From: an uncultured Acidobacteriaceae bacterium
GTDB taxonomy: Bacteria; Acidobacteriota; Terriglobia; Terriglobales; Acidobacteriaceae
Assembly: GCA_903842065.1 (NCBI GenBank)
Contig: CAIMKZ010000098.1
Location: 1-64,000, forward strand
Direction of reading: 5' to 3'
DNA: 64,000 nt
Shown here: positions 52,479-61,556 of the stretch, one piece after another
Position numbering within the stretch: the first letter of the stretch is position 1
Layout: every line of letters starts with the position of its first letter
The notes under the pieces: generated by a model
What the model was told of the DNA's origin: nothing
The model's input: only the letters and a program-made list of their open reading frames with translations
Databases searched by the model: none
Translations under genes and position numbers: made by a program

Positions 52479-53078
52479 TTATGCCTGCGGCTTGGGCGGA
52501 GGCGGAACGGCGGGCATGGAGATCATTCCCGAGATCTCAAGAAACGCCATGCGCAGTTCGTAGAGTGCGGCCTGCAACATGTGTGCTTCCTGGTCCGAGA
52601 GGTTGCCCTTGGTCTTCTCCGCCAGTACGCCGAGCAGATCAATGGTAGCGCGGGCGCCGATGATGTCGATGCGCGGCTTTTGGCCCTCCTGGGTTCCCGC
52701 GCCCATCTGGATGAGGCCGGAGACGTAGAACTGCTGGACCAATTGCTCGAACGTAGGCTGAGGCTGCGAGCCCATGGTGGGGTTCTGGGCGCGGATAACG
52801 TCTTCGACCCGCTGGGCCGAGGCGTCGTAGGCCGCCTTCTGCTTGCTGGTCTCTTCTGCCGTTGGCAAGGGGGGAAGCTGAGGCTCGGCGGGCTGCTCGG
52901 TCCTGGCCGCCTGAGGCGCGCTGGTTACCAGACGGGGGCCGGGAGCGGGCTCTGCCGGAGTGGCGGCCGGCTTTTCGGGTTCAGGAACTGGAGCCTGCGC
53001 AGACGAGGACTCGGCCTCCTCCTGCTGCTGCTTCATCTTGCGGCGATCAATTACTTCGAACTTGGGTGCGTCGGTCAT
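52479..53078 (-). CDS. DUF1844 protein
   Basis: 199 residues, cytoplasmic. A basic start (KFEVIDRRKMKQQQEEAES), a Pro/Ala/Glu-rich linker (about 25-75) and the DUF1844 helix bundle (FEQLVQQFYVSGLIQMGAG; ARATIDLLGVLAEKTKGNLS; LQAALYELRMAFLEISGM). Function unknown; broadly conserved in Acidobacteria and Deltaproteobacteria. The next gene upstream (ygfZ) ends 4 bp before this start, so the two probably form an operon. Confidence 0.88.
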   Translation of the reverse strand: MTDAPKFEVIDRRKMKQQQEEAESSSAQAPVPEPEKPAATPAEPAPGPRLVTSAPQAARTEQPAEPQLPPLPTAEETSKQKAAYDASAQRVEDVIRAQNPTMGSQPQPTFEQLVQQFYVSGLIQMGAGTQEGQKPRIDIIGARATIDLLGVLAEKTKGNLSDQEAHMLQAALYELRMAFLEISGMISMPAVPPPPKPQA

Positions 53079-53082
53079 CGTT

Positions 53083-54306
53083 TCAGGCCTTGAATTTGAA
53101 ATTGGGTGGGGTATCGAGGATACGGGCCGTGCCCTCGGAGTAGTTGAGCGCTAGACCGGGCTTTTCAGCCTGAGAGCGCAGCATGGCGAGGGCGAAGGTG
53201 CGGCTTCCTGAAGCCAACTTGAGTTCTGCTGCGCTGGTGATGCAGCCGGCCTCGGAGCCGTCTTCGAGCTTGAGTGCGGCACCAGCGGCCGGAACTGCGC
53301 CGGAGAGTTCGAGCGGGCGGAGATGGCGGTGAACGCCGCCACGGGAGCGGACGCGCTCAACGATCTCCTGACCCATGTAGCAGCCCTTGTTGAAGTGAAT
53401 GGCGCGAGACTGGGATATCTCCTGGGCGAGGTCGCGTTCGGCGATATCGACGCTGTAGAGGGGCACGGACTCCGCAATGCGCAGCGCATTGAGGGCCTCG
53501 CTGCCGACTCGGGTAGCGCCGGCAGTGACGAGGCAGGACCAGAGCTTTTTCAGGAAAGCCGAGGGAAGGAATATCTCGTAGTGGGGCGCAAGCACACTGT
53601 GAGTGCGATAGATGCGCAGGTCGATGCCGTTCCACTCGATCTCAAGCGAGGACATGGGCTGAGTGAGCACGACCTCAAGGCCGGCACGGGAGAAGACCTC
53701 TTCGGCCTGCGGTCCTGTGAGTCCTATAGCGGTCTCAGAACCTGCTTCGCCGGTGTGCTCGGCACCAAGAGGCACCAGCTCGACCTGGTCCATGATGATG
53801 AACTGGTTGAAGTGTGCCAGCAGCTTGTCAAACTGGTTGGCGGCGATCTCCAGCTCAAGCGAGGACTCGCCTGCGAACGGCGTGCCGGTCATGGCTTCGG
53901 ACGCGGAGGCGGACTTGCTGCCCGGGACCTCGGTCTTGCGGCGGGCCGGAGATTGCTCTTCCGTGCCCCTCCACACGCACAGATCGCCCTGGATGTGGCC
54001 CTGGGGATTGAGTGCGAAGTTCCACGCGCCGGAGTGGGGAAACAGATCGTTGACCGTGTTTGTGATCATGCCGCTGAGCCAGCGGAAGCGGTCCTCGCCA
54101 CGGACGGCGACGCGACGCATCCAGCCCATATCGTGAATGGCGGCGCCTGTAAGCAGGGCCGCCGTTTCGGCCTCGGGCGCGTCCAACGATTGTGGGGTAA
54201 GGACACCGCGGTAGTTCACCAGCTTCGGCGGGGTGCGTCCAGCTTGAAGCATGGCGGCCAGCGCAGTGGCCTGAAGAGATTGTGCAAGATCATTCTCTAT
54301 CGTCAT
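53083..54306 (-). CDS. ygfZ: YgfZ folate-binding iron-sulfur cluster repair protein
   Basis: 407 residues. GcvT-like fold with the YgfZ signature FNKGCYMGQEIVERVRSRGG, whose Cys is redox-reactive in the family. Supports tetrahydrofolate-dependent iron-sulfur protein maturation in the cytoplasm. Other landmarks: DMGWMRRVAVRGEDRFRWLS, FFNLALNPQGHIQGDL-like NFALNPQGHIQGD, and LRPLELSG. An insertion of about 25 residues after WRGTEEQSPARRKTE is not common in YgfZ. ATG 54306 is the first good start. Confidence 0.92.
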   Translation of the reverse strand: MTIENDLAQSLQATALAAMLQAGRTPPKLVNYRGVLTPQSLDAPEAETAALLTGAAIHDMGWMRRVAVRGEDRFRWLSGMITNTVNDLFPHSGAWNFALNPQGHIQGDLCVWRGTEEQSPARRKTEVPGSKSASASEAMTGTPFAGESSLELEIAANQFDKLLAHFNQFIIMDQVELVPLGAEHTGEAGSETAIGLTGPQAEEVFSRAGLEVVLTQPMSSLEIEWNGIDLRIYRTHSVLAPHYEIFLPSAFLKKLWSCLVTAGATRVGSEALNALRIAESVPLYSVDIAERDLAQEISQSRAIHFNKGCYMGQEIVERVRSRGGVHRHLRPLELSGAVPAAGAALKLEDGSEAGCITSAAELKLASGSRTFALAMLRSQAEKPGLALNYSEGTARILDTPPNFKFKA

Positions 54307-54426
54307 AGGAGTACGGCTTTTCCACGGGCGCTATGCGGATTGGCGTGCATCGCGCCGCATCCTGATTATAGCCTTGAGAGGCAGAGGCGGACTGTGGCCG
54401 CAGGCCGGGTCCGGGGAGCGCAATCC

Positions 54427-56016
54427 GTGAGTTTGATTTCGACAAGAACGATGAGGACGGTCTGCCGGGTGTGCGCGGTCTGCCTGTGCGCGACGATGGC
54501 CGTGGCAGCACAGGACACCGGCAAGACGGCCCGGACTGAGGCAGCACCGGCGGAGACACGCATCACCACCGAACAGGCCAAAGAACTGTTCGCGCTCGTC
54601 GATGAGCTGATCCGGTTTTCGTCGAGCGAGACCGGCCTGGAAGTGAAGAGCGAAGTGAAGCGCCAGATGACGACGCGCGACGAGGTAGAACGCTACCTGG
54701 ATAAGAAGTTCGCCGAGGATGAGAGCGCGAAGCGGCTCGAGAAGAACGAGATCGTACTGAAGAAGTTCGGCCTGCTGGACCGGGACTTCGATCTGAAGCC
54801 GTTTCTAGTGGCGCTGCTGAAAGAGCAGATCGAGGCCTACTACGACCCCAAGGCCAAGACGGTGAACCTGCTCGACTGGGTGAGCGCCGAGGAGCAGCGT
54901 CCTGTACTGGCTCACGAGCTGACTCACGCGCTTCAGGACCAGCACGCCGACCTCGACAAGTGGAGCAGCCAGACGCCGGAAGAGGTTTCGACCACCTCCT
55001 CGGCAGATACCGATCACGTGGTGCGGGACGAGATGGACGCCGCGCGCGATGCGGTGGCCGAAGGCCAGGCCACGGCCGTGATGCTGGACTACGCGCTGAA
55101 GCCGTCGGGCAAGAACCTGATCAAGAATCCTGAGATTCTGGACGCGTTCCGCGGAAAGATGGGCGAGTCGGACTCGCCGGTGATGGCGCGCGCTCCGCTG
55201 CTGCTGGCCGAGTCGATGCTGTTTCCTTATCGCGATGGGCTGAGCTTCGAGCAGGACGTGTGGATGGACCTGGGCCGGGACGCGGCCTTTGCGGGAACGC
55301 TGGATCGGCCGCCGCGCTCGAGCTGGGAGATTCTCAACCCCCGCGAGTACGAGAAGCGGCACATGCCGGCCGTGCCGCTGCTGCCGAACATCCATCCGCT
55401 GGTGGATTCTTTGTATAAGCCCTACGACATCGGGCAGATTGGCCAGATCGACTTGCAGATTCTGACCAAGCTGATGGGCGGCGAGCGGCTGAGCCGCGAT
55501 CTGACTCCGGCGTGGAACGGCGGCATCTACTGGGCGGGACAACTGCACAGCGCCAAGACCGCAGCCGAGAAGGCGCAGACGCGGTCGCTGGGCTTGTTTT
55601 ATCTCTCGGTGTGGAAGAGTCCGGCGAGCGCAAAGATCTTTGCCCGGCTTTATGCGGATAATCTCAGTCGAAAGTATTCGGGAGTGAAGGCCGTTCCAGT
55701 TGAGGACGCGGACATCGTGGCAACCCGAAGCGTGGAGCAGCGCTTTGAGACTCGCGAAGGACCGGTGGTGATTACTACGCGGGACAACATGGTGTTTGTG
55801 GCCGAGAGCTTCGAAGTGCCGCTTGCCCGCAAGCTGACCGCGCTGATTCTCGATGCACAGGGCGTGGGCGCGGAGAGGCTGGCTGCGGTCGATCCTGCGG
55901 CTGCGCCGAATCCAGCGAATGGCGCGCGTGGATTGAGCGGAGATCTGGTGCGGCTGTTTCAAAGCAGCGGCGTGACAAAGGCGGCCGTTGAGGCGGCGAT
56001 GAGAGCAGCGCACTGA
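54427..56016 (+). CDS. Exported HEXXH metalloprotease-like protein
   Basis: 529 residues from GTG 54427 (GGGGAG 8 nt upstream); ATG 54451 is an alternative. The signal peptide ends near MAVAAQ. Zinc motif H163-E-L-T-H167 in VLAHELTHALQDQHADL, with E212 (ARDAVAEGQATAVML) as the likely third ligand, a gluzincin layout. The rest is helical with ALLKEQIEAYYDPKAKTVNL before the motif. Family known only as a conserved acidobacterial protein; substrate unknown. The frame is open for 368 codons upstream, but that part is the shadow of ygfZ. Confidence 0.8.
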   Translation: MSLISTRTMRTVCRVCAVCLCATMAVAAQDTGKTARTEAAPAETRITTEQAKELFALVDELIRFSSSETGLEVKSEVKRQMTTRDEVERYLDKKFAEDESAKRLEKNEIVLKKFGLLDRDFDLKPFLVALLKEQIEAYYDPKAKTVNLLDWVSAEEQRPVLAHELTHALQDQHADLDKWSSQTPEEVSTTSSADTDHVVRDEMDAARDAVAEGQATAVMLDYALKPSGKNLIKNPEILDAFRGKMGESDSPVMARAPLLLAESMLFPYRDGLSFEQDVWMDLGRDAAFAGTLDRPPRSSWEILNPREYEKRHMPAVPLLPNIHPLVDSLYKPYDIGQIGQIDLQILTKLMGGERLSRDLTPAWNGGIYWAGQLHSAKTAAEKAQTRSLGLFYLSVWKSPASAKIFARLYADNLSRKYSGVKAVPVEDADIVATRSVEQRFETREGPVVITTRDNMVFVAESFEVPLARKLTALILDAQGVGAERLAAVDPAAAPNPANGARGLSGDLVRLFQSSGVTKAAVEAAMRAAH

Positions 56017-56126
56017 TTTTCCACAATCGAGATTCACGCTGTGACGGCAGTAGCGGGTGCGGACACAGTACGGGCGTTTATGATGAAGGTCCGGAAGTAA
56101 GAACTCTCTAACAGTGGGTAGGGTGC

Positions 56127-56735
56127 GTGGCTGGAAAGATTGAACTGATGATGGGGCCGATGCGCAGCAACAAGACGGCGGAGATGCTGCGCCGTTGCGA
56201 GATGCGTCGTCAGTATGCCAAGCAGGACGTGGTGGTGCTGAAGCCCAGCGACGACACCAAGGGCGGCCCTGGTCTGGTGGAGAGCCGCAACCCGAACGGC
56301 CACTCGAAGTGCGATGCGATCGAGTTCCAGTCGACGAATCCGTGGGAGGTGATGCCCGCGATTCACGACAGAGAGCAGAAGATCGGCAAGCGCGTCGAGT
56401 GCATCGCCATCGACGAGGGTCAGTTTGTAGAAGGCTTGTTTCTTTTTTCGAAGAATCTGCTGGACGCCGGCTACGATGTGCTGGTTGCGGGCCTGGATCT
56501 GGACTTCCGTGCGATTCCCTTTGGCGAGATGCTGAACCTGACCTGGCTGGTGAATGCCTACGGAGGCAGCATCACGGAGTGCATGGCCTACTGCACCTGC
56601 GGCGCGCGTGCGCTCTACTCGCAGCGTCTGATCGACGGCCGGCCGGCGGCGTACGGCACGCCGGTAAAGGTACCGGGCGACTCGTATGAGCCGAGGTGCT
56701 CCGAGCACTTTGTTCTGCCGGGCAAGCCGCACTGA
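56127..56735 (+). CDS. tdk: Thymidine kinase
   Basis: 202 residues. Salvage kinase of the TK1 type. P-loop GPMRSNKTAEMLRR (about 10-23; the usual GSGKS is replaced by RSNKT), DEGQFVEG with catalytic Glu, GLDLDFRAIPFGEM, and lasso and zinc segments ECMAYCTCGARALYSQR and EPRCSEHF (three to four Cys). Start is GTG 56127. A terminator-like region with AGCTTTTAGC repeats follows. Confidence 0.9.
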   Translation: MAGKIELMMGPMRSNKTAEMLRRCEMRRQYAKQDVVVLKPSDDTKGGPGLVESRNPNGHSKCDAIEFQSTNPWEVMPAIHDREQKIGKRVECIAIDEGQFVEGLFLFSKNLLDAGYDVLVAGLDLDFRAIPFGEMLNLTWLVNAYGGSITECMAYCTCGARALYSQRLIDGRPAAYGTPVKVPGDSYEPRCSEHFVLPGKPH

Positions 56736-56741
56736 GATATG

Positions 56742-56788
56742 AGAGCTTTTAGCTTTTAGCTTCTAGCTGCTAGCTTTCAGCTTTCAGC
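56742..56788. repeat. AGCTTTTAGC-type low-complexity repeat
   Basis: About six imperfect 7-8 bp units (AGCTTTT, AGCTTCT, AGCTGCT, AGCTTTC). Same motif as at 473-495 and 2514-2548. Otherwise the 300-bp gap before the next gene shows nothing. Confidence 0.65.
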
Positions 56789-57038
56789 ACAAACTCATTC
56801 TCACAGTTCCTGTTTTCAGTGGGTGCTGAAGACTTTCTTAGAACATTTCAATATTGAGACCGGGCCGGTTTTCCACGGTTGCGTAACTGTTTCATGCCTT
56901 GAAGTCTGCGGCGAATTAGCCGATGGAGAAGGCAGGACGGTGCGTGACGGTGCGAAGTCTGGCGGTGGCCGGATTTCTGACGTTGGGGCGCTGCCTTCCT
57001 GCGCCGCACATGTGTGTGCGCGTCGCCAAGAGGGTTCG

Positions 57039-57959
57039 ATGGCCGATCAATCCGCACTGCTCAAATTCGCATTCAACAGCCTTCCGGACGGCGTTGCTGT
57101 CTTCGATGCGGCAGGCGAGGTGGCGTACTGGAATGCGGCGGCGGAAGAGATCACGGGCTACACGGCAGCGGAACTCGAGAGTCAGACACTTCCCAGGGAG
57201 CTGAGCGAACTTGTAGAGGAGCCGCACTATCGCGGGCCTCTGCTGGTGGGAGCAGAGCACGCGGCGCGGGGCTGCCAGACATTGACGGCGCACAAACTGG
57301 GCCATGAGGTTCCGGTGGTCGCCCGCAATCTAAAGTTGCATAACGATCTGGGCGAGACCGTCGGGGCAATGGTTCTGTTTCATCCGGCAGAGCGTTTGGA
57401 TGCGCTTCCTCACGGCGAGACAGGTCACGACGCGTCGGTGGCAGCGAGCCAGGCGGAGTTTGAAGAGCGGCTGCGCGCGGAGTTCGATGACTTTGTGCAA
57501 GGCGGGCTGACCTTAGGGCTGCTATGGATCGGCATCGACCAGGCCCACGATCTGCGCCGTACACATGGAATCGCGGCCTGCCACGCGATGCTCGGAAAGA
57601 TGGAGCATGCGCTGGCCACGGGCCTGCGCCCGGCCGACGAACTTGGCCGCTGGGGCGAAGAGGAGTTTCTGGTGATCTCGCACGAGCGCACGGCGGAGAT
57701 GCTGGAACGCCACGCGCGCACACTGGCCGGTCTGGCGCGTACGGCGGACTTCCGCTGGTGGGGCGACCGGGTATCCCTGACGGTATCGATCGGCGCGGTG
57801 CAGGCCGAGCGGAGCGACACATTGACAATACTGCTGGCCCGCGCACGGCGCGGCGTGGAGCAGTGTATTCGCGAGGGCGGCAACCGCGTGATCCGCGCCG
57901 CACGCGAGCAAAGCGATTCTGCGACTCAGGAAGAGGAGCCGTTATGTACGCGATCATAG
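57039..57959 (+). CDS. PAS-domain protein with degenerate GGDEF domain
   Basis: 306 residues from ATG 57039 (AGAGGG upstream). N-terminal PAS domain (about 5-115; AFNSLPDGVAVFDAAGEVAY, WNAAAEEITGYTAAEL), then a GGDEF-like domain (about 135-290; GLLWIGIDQAHDLRRTHGIA, LGRWGEEEFLVISHE, WWGDRVSLTVSIGAVQA). The active-site motif is GEEEF: the second Gly of GGDEF/GGEEF is a Glu, so cyclase activity is doubtful, though Asp/Glu and Glu metal residues remain. No EAL domain. It overlaps motA by 16 nt, so it may tie stator expression or activity to a c-di-GMP-like signal. Confidence 0.85.
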   Translation: MADQSALLKFAFNSLPDGVAVFDAAGEVAYWNAAAEEITGYTAAELESQTLPRELSELVEEPHYRGPLLVGAEHAARGCQTLTAHKLGHEVPVVARNLKLHNDLGETVGAMVLFHPAERLDALPHGETGHDASVAASQAEFEERLRAEFDDFVQGGLTLGLLWIGIDQAHDLRRTHGIAACHAMLGKMEHALATGLRPADELGRWGEEEFLVISHERTAEMLERHARTLAGLARTADFRWWGDRVSLTVSIGAVQAERSDTLTILLARARRGVEQCIREGGNRVIRAAREQSDSATQEEEPLCTRS

Positions 57960-58822
57960 GAATCCTTGTAGTGTTCGGGGCCGTAGTAGGCGGATTCCTG
58001 ATGGAAAAAGGCCAGATCATGGTTCTTGTGCAGCCGGCCGAGTTGCTCATCATCGCCGGCGCGGCTGCGGGCACGGTGCTGGTGGCCAATCCGCTGCGCG
58101 TGCTCAAGGCCATTGTGGGCGGTCTGCTCGGAGTGTTCAAGGGATCGCGTTTCACGAAGAAGCGCTATCTGGACACGCTGAAGATGATGTACGAGTTTTT
58201 GAACAAGGTGCGCAAGGAGGGGCTGCTGTGCGTCGAGATGGACGTGGAGAAGCCCGCGGAGAGTGCGCTGTTCAAGAAGTATCCGGAGTTTCTGCATGAT
58301 CATCATGCGCTGGATTTTTTGTGCGACACGCTGCGTACAGCCATCACCGGCGGCGTGGAGCCATTCGACATGGACCAGATGATGGAGCTGGACATGGAGG
58401 TGCATCACAACAACGCGGTGCTGCCGATCGACGCATTGACGACGATGGCCGATTCCCTGCCCGGCCTTGGAATTGTGGCGGCGGTGCTGGGCGTGGTGAT
58501 CACCATGGGCTCGCTGGGCGGACCACCCGAGGAGATCGGCCTGCACGTTGCGGCTGCGCTGGTGGGCACGTTCCTGGGCATTCTGCTCTGTTACGGAGTG
58601 GTGGGGCCGATGAGCGCGAACATGCGCAAGACGGCCGACGAGGAGAACGAGTATCTGCATGTGCTGCGTGTGCTGCTGCTTTCGTTTCTGAAAGGCTCGG
58701 CTCCGATGATCGCGATCGAGATGGCGCGGCGCGCGATTCCGGGACACGTGCGGCCTAGCTTTGACGAGATGGAGAAGAACTGCAAGAACCGCGTCGAGGG
58801 CGCAGAGGCCGCGGCGGCCTGA
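57944..58822 (+). CDS. motA: Flagellar motor stator protein MotA
   Basis: 292 residues, four membrane helices. Typical start MYAIIGILVVFGAVVGGFLM, cytoplasmic loop between helices 2 and 3, and helices 3-4 with DSLPGLGIVAAVLGVVITMG and LVGTFLGILLCYGVVGP. Forms the proton channel of the stator with MotB. Ribosome site AAGAGGAGCC lies inside the end of the PAS-GGDEF gene, which the start overlaps by 16 nt. No flagellar structural genes are in the window. Confidence 0.95.
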   Translation: MYAIIGILVVFGAVVGGFLMEKGQIMVLVQPAELLIIAGAAAGTVLVANPLRVLKAIVGGLLGVFKGSRFTKKRYLDTLKMMYEFLNKVRKEGLLCVEMDVEKPAESALFKKYPEFLHDHHALDFLCDTLRTAITGGVEPFDMDQMMELDMEVHHNNAVLPIDALTTMADSLPGLGIVAAVLGVVITMGSLGGPPEEIGLHVAAALVGTFLGILLCYGVVGPMSANMRKTADEENEYLHVLRVLLLSFLKGSAPMIAIEMARRAIPGHVRPSFDEMEKNCKNRVEGAEAAAA

Positions 58823-58852
58823 TAACCGGAACCACCTGGAGAACGAATCGCC

Positions 58853-59782
58853 ATGTCGCAGAAGTCCGCGCCGATCATCGTTATCAAGAAGAAGGGCGGA
58901 CACGGCGGCCACCACGGCGGCGCGTGGAAGGTAGCCTACGCCGACTTTGTGACCGCGATGATGGCGCTGTTTATCGTGCTGTGGCTGATGGGATCGAGCG
59001 AGAAGGTGAAGAAGGCGGTAGCGGGGTACTTCAACGATCCCAAGGGTACGGCGCAGTTGCTAGGCACTACTATGACGGGCACCGGCGAGGTAGTGGTAGA
59101 CGATGAAGCGAACAAAATGATGCTTGAGGATCTGAAGGAGAAGCTGCTCAAGGAGATCGAGGCCAACAAGGCGTTGGAGAAGCTGCGCAAGCAGATCGAG
59201 ATCACGGTCACGCCCGAGGGCTTGCGCATCGAGCTGATCGAAGGCAAGAACGCCACTTTTTACCAGAGCGGCAGCGCGCAGTTGAGCGAGAGCGGGCAGG
59301 AGTTGCTTGTTCTGCTTGCCAAGGAGTTGAATACGCTTCCGAATCAGCTGCTGATTGAAGGACACACGGACGCAACGCCCTACGCGGGTGGGGGCACGTA
59401 CAGCAATTGGGAGCTTTCGGCCGACCGTGGCAACTCCGCGCGGCGGCTGCTGCAACAGAACGGAGTGCGCGGCGACCAGGTGACGCAGGTACGTGGCTAC
59501 GCCGACCAGCTTCTGCGCGTGAAGTCGAACCCCACCGATCCGTCTAACCGCCGGATTTCGATATTGGTGAAGAATTCGGCCGAGGGCGCTCCGCCGCCAG
59601 TGCTGAAACACGCGCAGGTTGCAGAGGGCGCGGCACTGCCTGAGCCGTCGAAAGTAGAGCCTGTACAGCCGGACAAACCGCCGGCCGCGCCAGCGGCTGC
59701 TCCCAATCCACCGCCTGCCGCACCGGCCAAGGCCGGACTGATCAGCAAAGTTACGGGGATGCTGCCGGGGAAGAAGAAGTAG
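58853..59782 (+). CDS. motB: Flagellar motor stator protein MotB
   Basis: 309 residues. One membrane helix with the proton-binding D31 (AYADFVTAMMALFIVLWLMG) and a C-terminal OmpA-like peptidoglycan-binding domain (QLLIEGHTDATPY; WELSADRGNSARRLL; NPTDPSNRRISILV). A Pro/Ala-rich tail follows the domain (about 250-300) and is longer than in most MotB. 30 bp after motA, same operon. A bidirectional terminator follows. Confidence 0.95.
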   Translation: MSQKSAPIIVIKKKGGHGGHHGGAWKVAYADFVTAMMALFIVLWLMGSSEKVKKAVAGYFNDPKGTAQLLGTTMTGTGEVVVDDEANKMMLEDLKEKLLKEIEANKALEKLRKQIEITVTPEGLRIELIEGKNATFYQSGSAQLSESGQELLVLLAKELNTLPNQLLIEGHTDATPYAGGGTYSNWELSADRGNSARRLLQQNGVRGDQVTQVRGYADQLLRVKSNPTDPSNRRISILVKNSAEGAPPPVLKHAQVAEGAALPEPSKVEPVQPDKPPAAPAAAPNPPPAAPAKAGLISKVTGMLPGKKK

Positions 59783-59849
59783 AAGAGCGGCCGCGGTTCT
59801 TGATTCCTGGTTGAGCTACGGAAGAGATTGAACGGTGGCTATCCATAGC

Positions 59850-59883
59850 AAAGGCCGCAACCGGTGCATCGGTTGCGGCCTTT
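59850..59883. terminator. Bidirectional terminator between motB and the VWFA gene
   Basis: Perfect 14-bp stem AAAGGCCGCAACCG / CGGTTGCGGCCTTT, loop GTGCAT, with A and T runs on both sides. Confidence 0.9.
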
Positions 59884-59891
59884 ATCGCATT

Positions 59892-61205
59892 TTATTTCGC
59901 TGAGCCTGCGGTTCCAGTATCGAGTGGAACGGCCAGGTAGCCCGATCGGGTACGCACACGCAATCCAGCGCGCAATGTTTTCACTTCGATCGCATGGAAT
60001 TTGTTGTCGTTAGCCGAAGGAGGCACATACGAGGACTCGTAATACGTTGTCAGGTCGCTGATGATCTGTTTGACGGGCGGTGTGAAGCTTTCGTTCTCGC
60101 TAAACGAGTAACCTTCGGTATCTCGAACGAGCGAGTCGAGTGAGCCGGCAACAGGAGCAGACATGGACTGGCTGGAGGAGAGCATCTTGAACTCAGAGGT
60201 GCTGGAGAACTGTGCGGCACGCGCCTGCTGTTTGCTGTCGATGCGTCCCGATTTTGAGCCGGGAATTGTTGGTCCGGAGTTAGCAATATCAAAAGAATTC
60301 GCGATATTGCTCATCTCTCTGGCCTCATCGCGATCGTTGAGGCGGACGACGTAGATGCTAACGCCGGCGCGGTTGGCTGCTCCCACAATGGACTTGATTG
60401 CCTCTCGAACCTCATCGCTGTTGCCCTCGCTGGTTGCCGTGACTCCGGTCAGATCGCTGACAGTGGTGAAGTAGACGATAGCTTTGCGCCCGGCCACCGA
60501 GCGCTGCGCCTGAACCAGCGCCATGAGACATGCCAGGCCCATGGTGCCATGCTTTTCGCCGGCGAGGCGGGCAGAGTTGACAATTGCGGCGTCCTGCGCA
60601 TCAACCAGAGAGAGAGCCCGCGGCCCCAGAGGAGTTCCTGCCTCGTCTTTGCCGCTTTGCACCATTTTGTCGATGCGCTGTTCGGCTGGATTCATCTGGA
60701 TTGCCAGTCCATACTGCCCCGGTTCTACGGCGGCGGCGACGGCGGCGGCAATCGCCTTGCGTTCGGAGGTATATTCCTGCTGCAACTGGAGCCTTCCCCA
60801 AACGCTCATCGCCGAGAATTGATAGCCGCTCTCGGGGAATTGCTTGAGGAACCGGGAGGCGAGGTCGCGTAACCTTCCGCTGATTTGCTGCGCGTCTGCC
60901 TCCTCGGAGCCCCGCAGAGGAGTGAACCCCGGGCGATTGAAGAGAAGAGTGACCAAGGGCTGATCCTGCTGGACGCCGTTCACCAGACGGAGTTGTGAAA
61001 ATGTGACGGGCTGTCCGTTGTCGGTTATGGAAAGATCGGCCGGCCGGAGATCGAGGACAGGTTTGTTTCCGCTGTCGTGAACGATCATGTCGAGCAGTAC
61101 TTCGCCGCCGGCAGGCTGCGACGACTGCGCAGTGAGCGGATGCATGACGGTAACAGCAAGAACAGTAGCTGCAAAAATTGCGGTCTTACATACAAAGTTA
61201 CTCAT
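59892..61205 (-). CDS. Secreted acidobacterial VWFA-related protein
   Basis: 437 residues. Signal peptide (CKTAIFAATVLAVTVMHPLT), then the VWFA-related motif LLDMIVHDSGNKPVLDLRPA with DLSITDNGQPVTFSQLRLVN, and a von Willebrand A-like core (KAIVYFTTVSDLTGV; ANRAGVSIYVVRLND). The canonical MIDAS DxSxS is not clear. The C-terminus (YYESSYVPPSANDNKFHAIE; VKTLRAGLRVRTRSGYLAVP) is typical of the family. Very common in Acidobacteria; role unknown, probably adhesion or surface structure. Confidence 0.9.
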   Translation of the reverse strand: MSNFVCKTAIFAATVLAVTVMHPLTAQSSQPAGGEVLLDMIVHDSGNKPVLDLRPADLSITDNGQPVTFSQLRLVNGVQQDQPLVTLLFNRPGFTPLRGSEEADAQQISGRLRDLASRFLKQFPESGYQFSAMSVWGRLQLQQEYTSERKAIAAAVAAAVEPGQYGLAIQMNPAEQRIDKMVQSGKDEAGTPLGPRALSLVDAQDAAIVNSARLAGEKHGTMGLACLMALVQAQRSVAGRKAIVYFTTVSDLTGVTATSEGNSDEVREAIKSIVGAANRAGVSIYVVRLNDRDEAREMSNIANSFDIANSGPTIPGSKSGRIDSKQQARAAQFSSTSEFKMLSSSQSMSAPVAGSLDSLVRDTEGYSFSENESFTPPVKQIISDLTTYYESSYVPPSANDNKFHAIEVKTLRAGLRVRTRSGYLAVPLDTGTAGSAK

Positions 61206-61556
61206 CGTTCCGAGCCTTTCATAAAAATAGCGAGGCGCAGGTCAAGTTTCAGCCGAATCTTTCAGGCAATACCAGCGCGTATGGAATCTTACTTTATGTG
61301 ACGCGAAACGAACGCGAAAAGTCTGGCGGACCCTGCTTCCTGAAGCGTTGAGTCTGGGAATTTTTTGTGGCTGATGGAGTGTGGTTGATTGAGGGTCGAT
61401 CCATCCCAGGTCTCAACATCGAGATCCAGGAGCACCTATTTTCGTGAAGAGATCAGAGGGGCTGGGTGAGAGTGGTGATTCCCACCCTAACGACAAAAGA
61501 CGTCGTTAGGATGGGGCTCCCATGGTTGTGGTTCGTCAGGCTTGTTGTTTTGTGCA
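61206..61556. repeat. Gap with two decayed dispersed palindromes
   Basis: 61406-61432: CCCAGGTCTC / GAGATCCAGG, with mismatched arms. 61480-61518: CCCACCCTAACGAC / GTCGTTAGGATGGGG, followed by CTCCC. No gene is seen in the 351-bp gap. Confidence 0.65.

Noticed and set aside
53323..54426. N-terminal extension of the metalloprotease frame
   Set aside because: The extra 368 codons are antisense to ygfZ; a signal peptide and ribosome site mark the real start at 54427.
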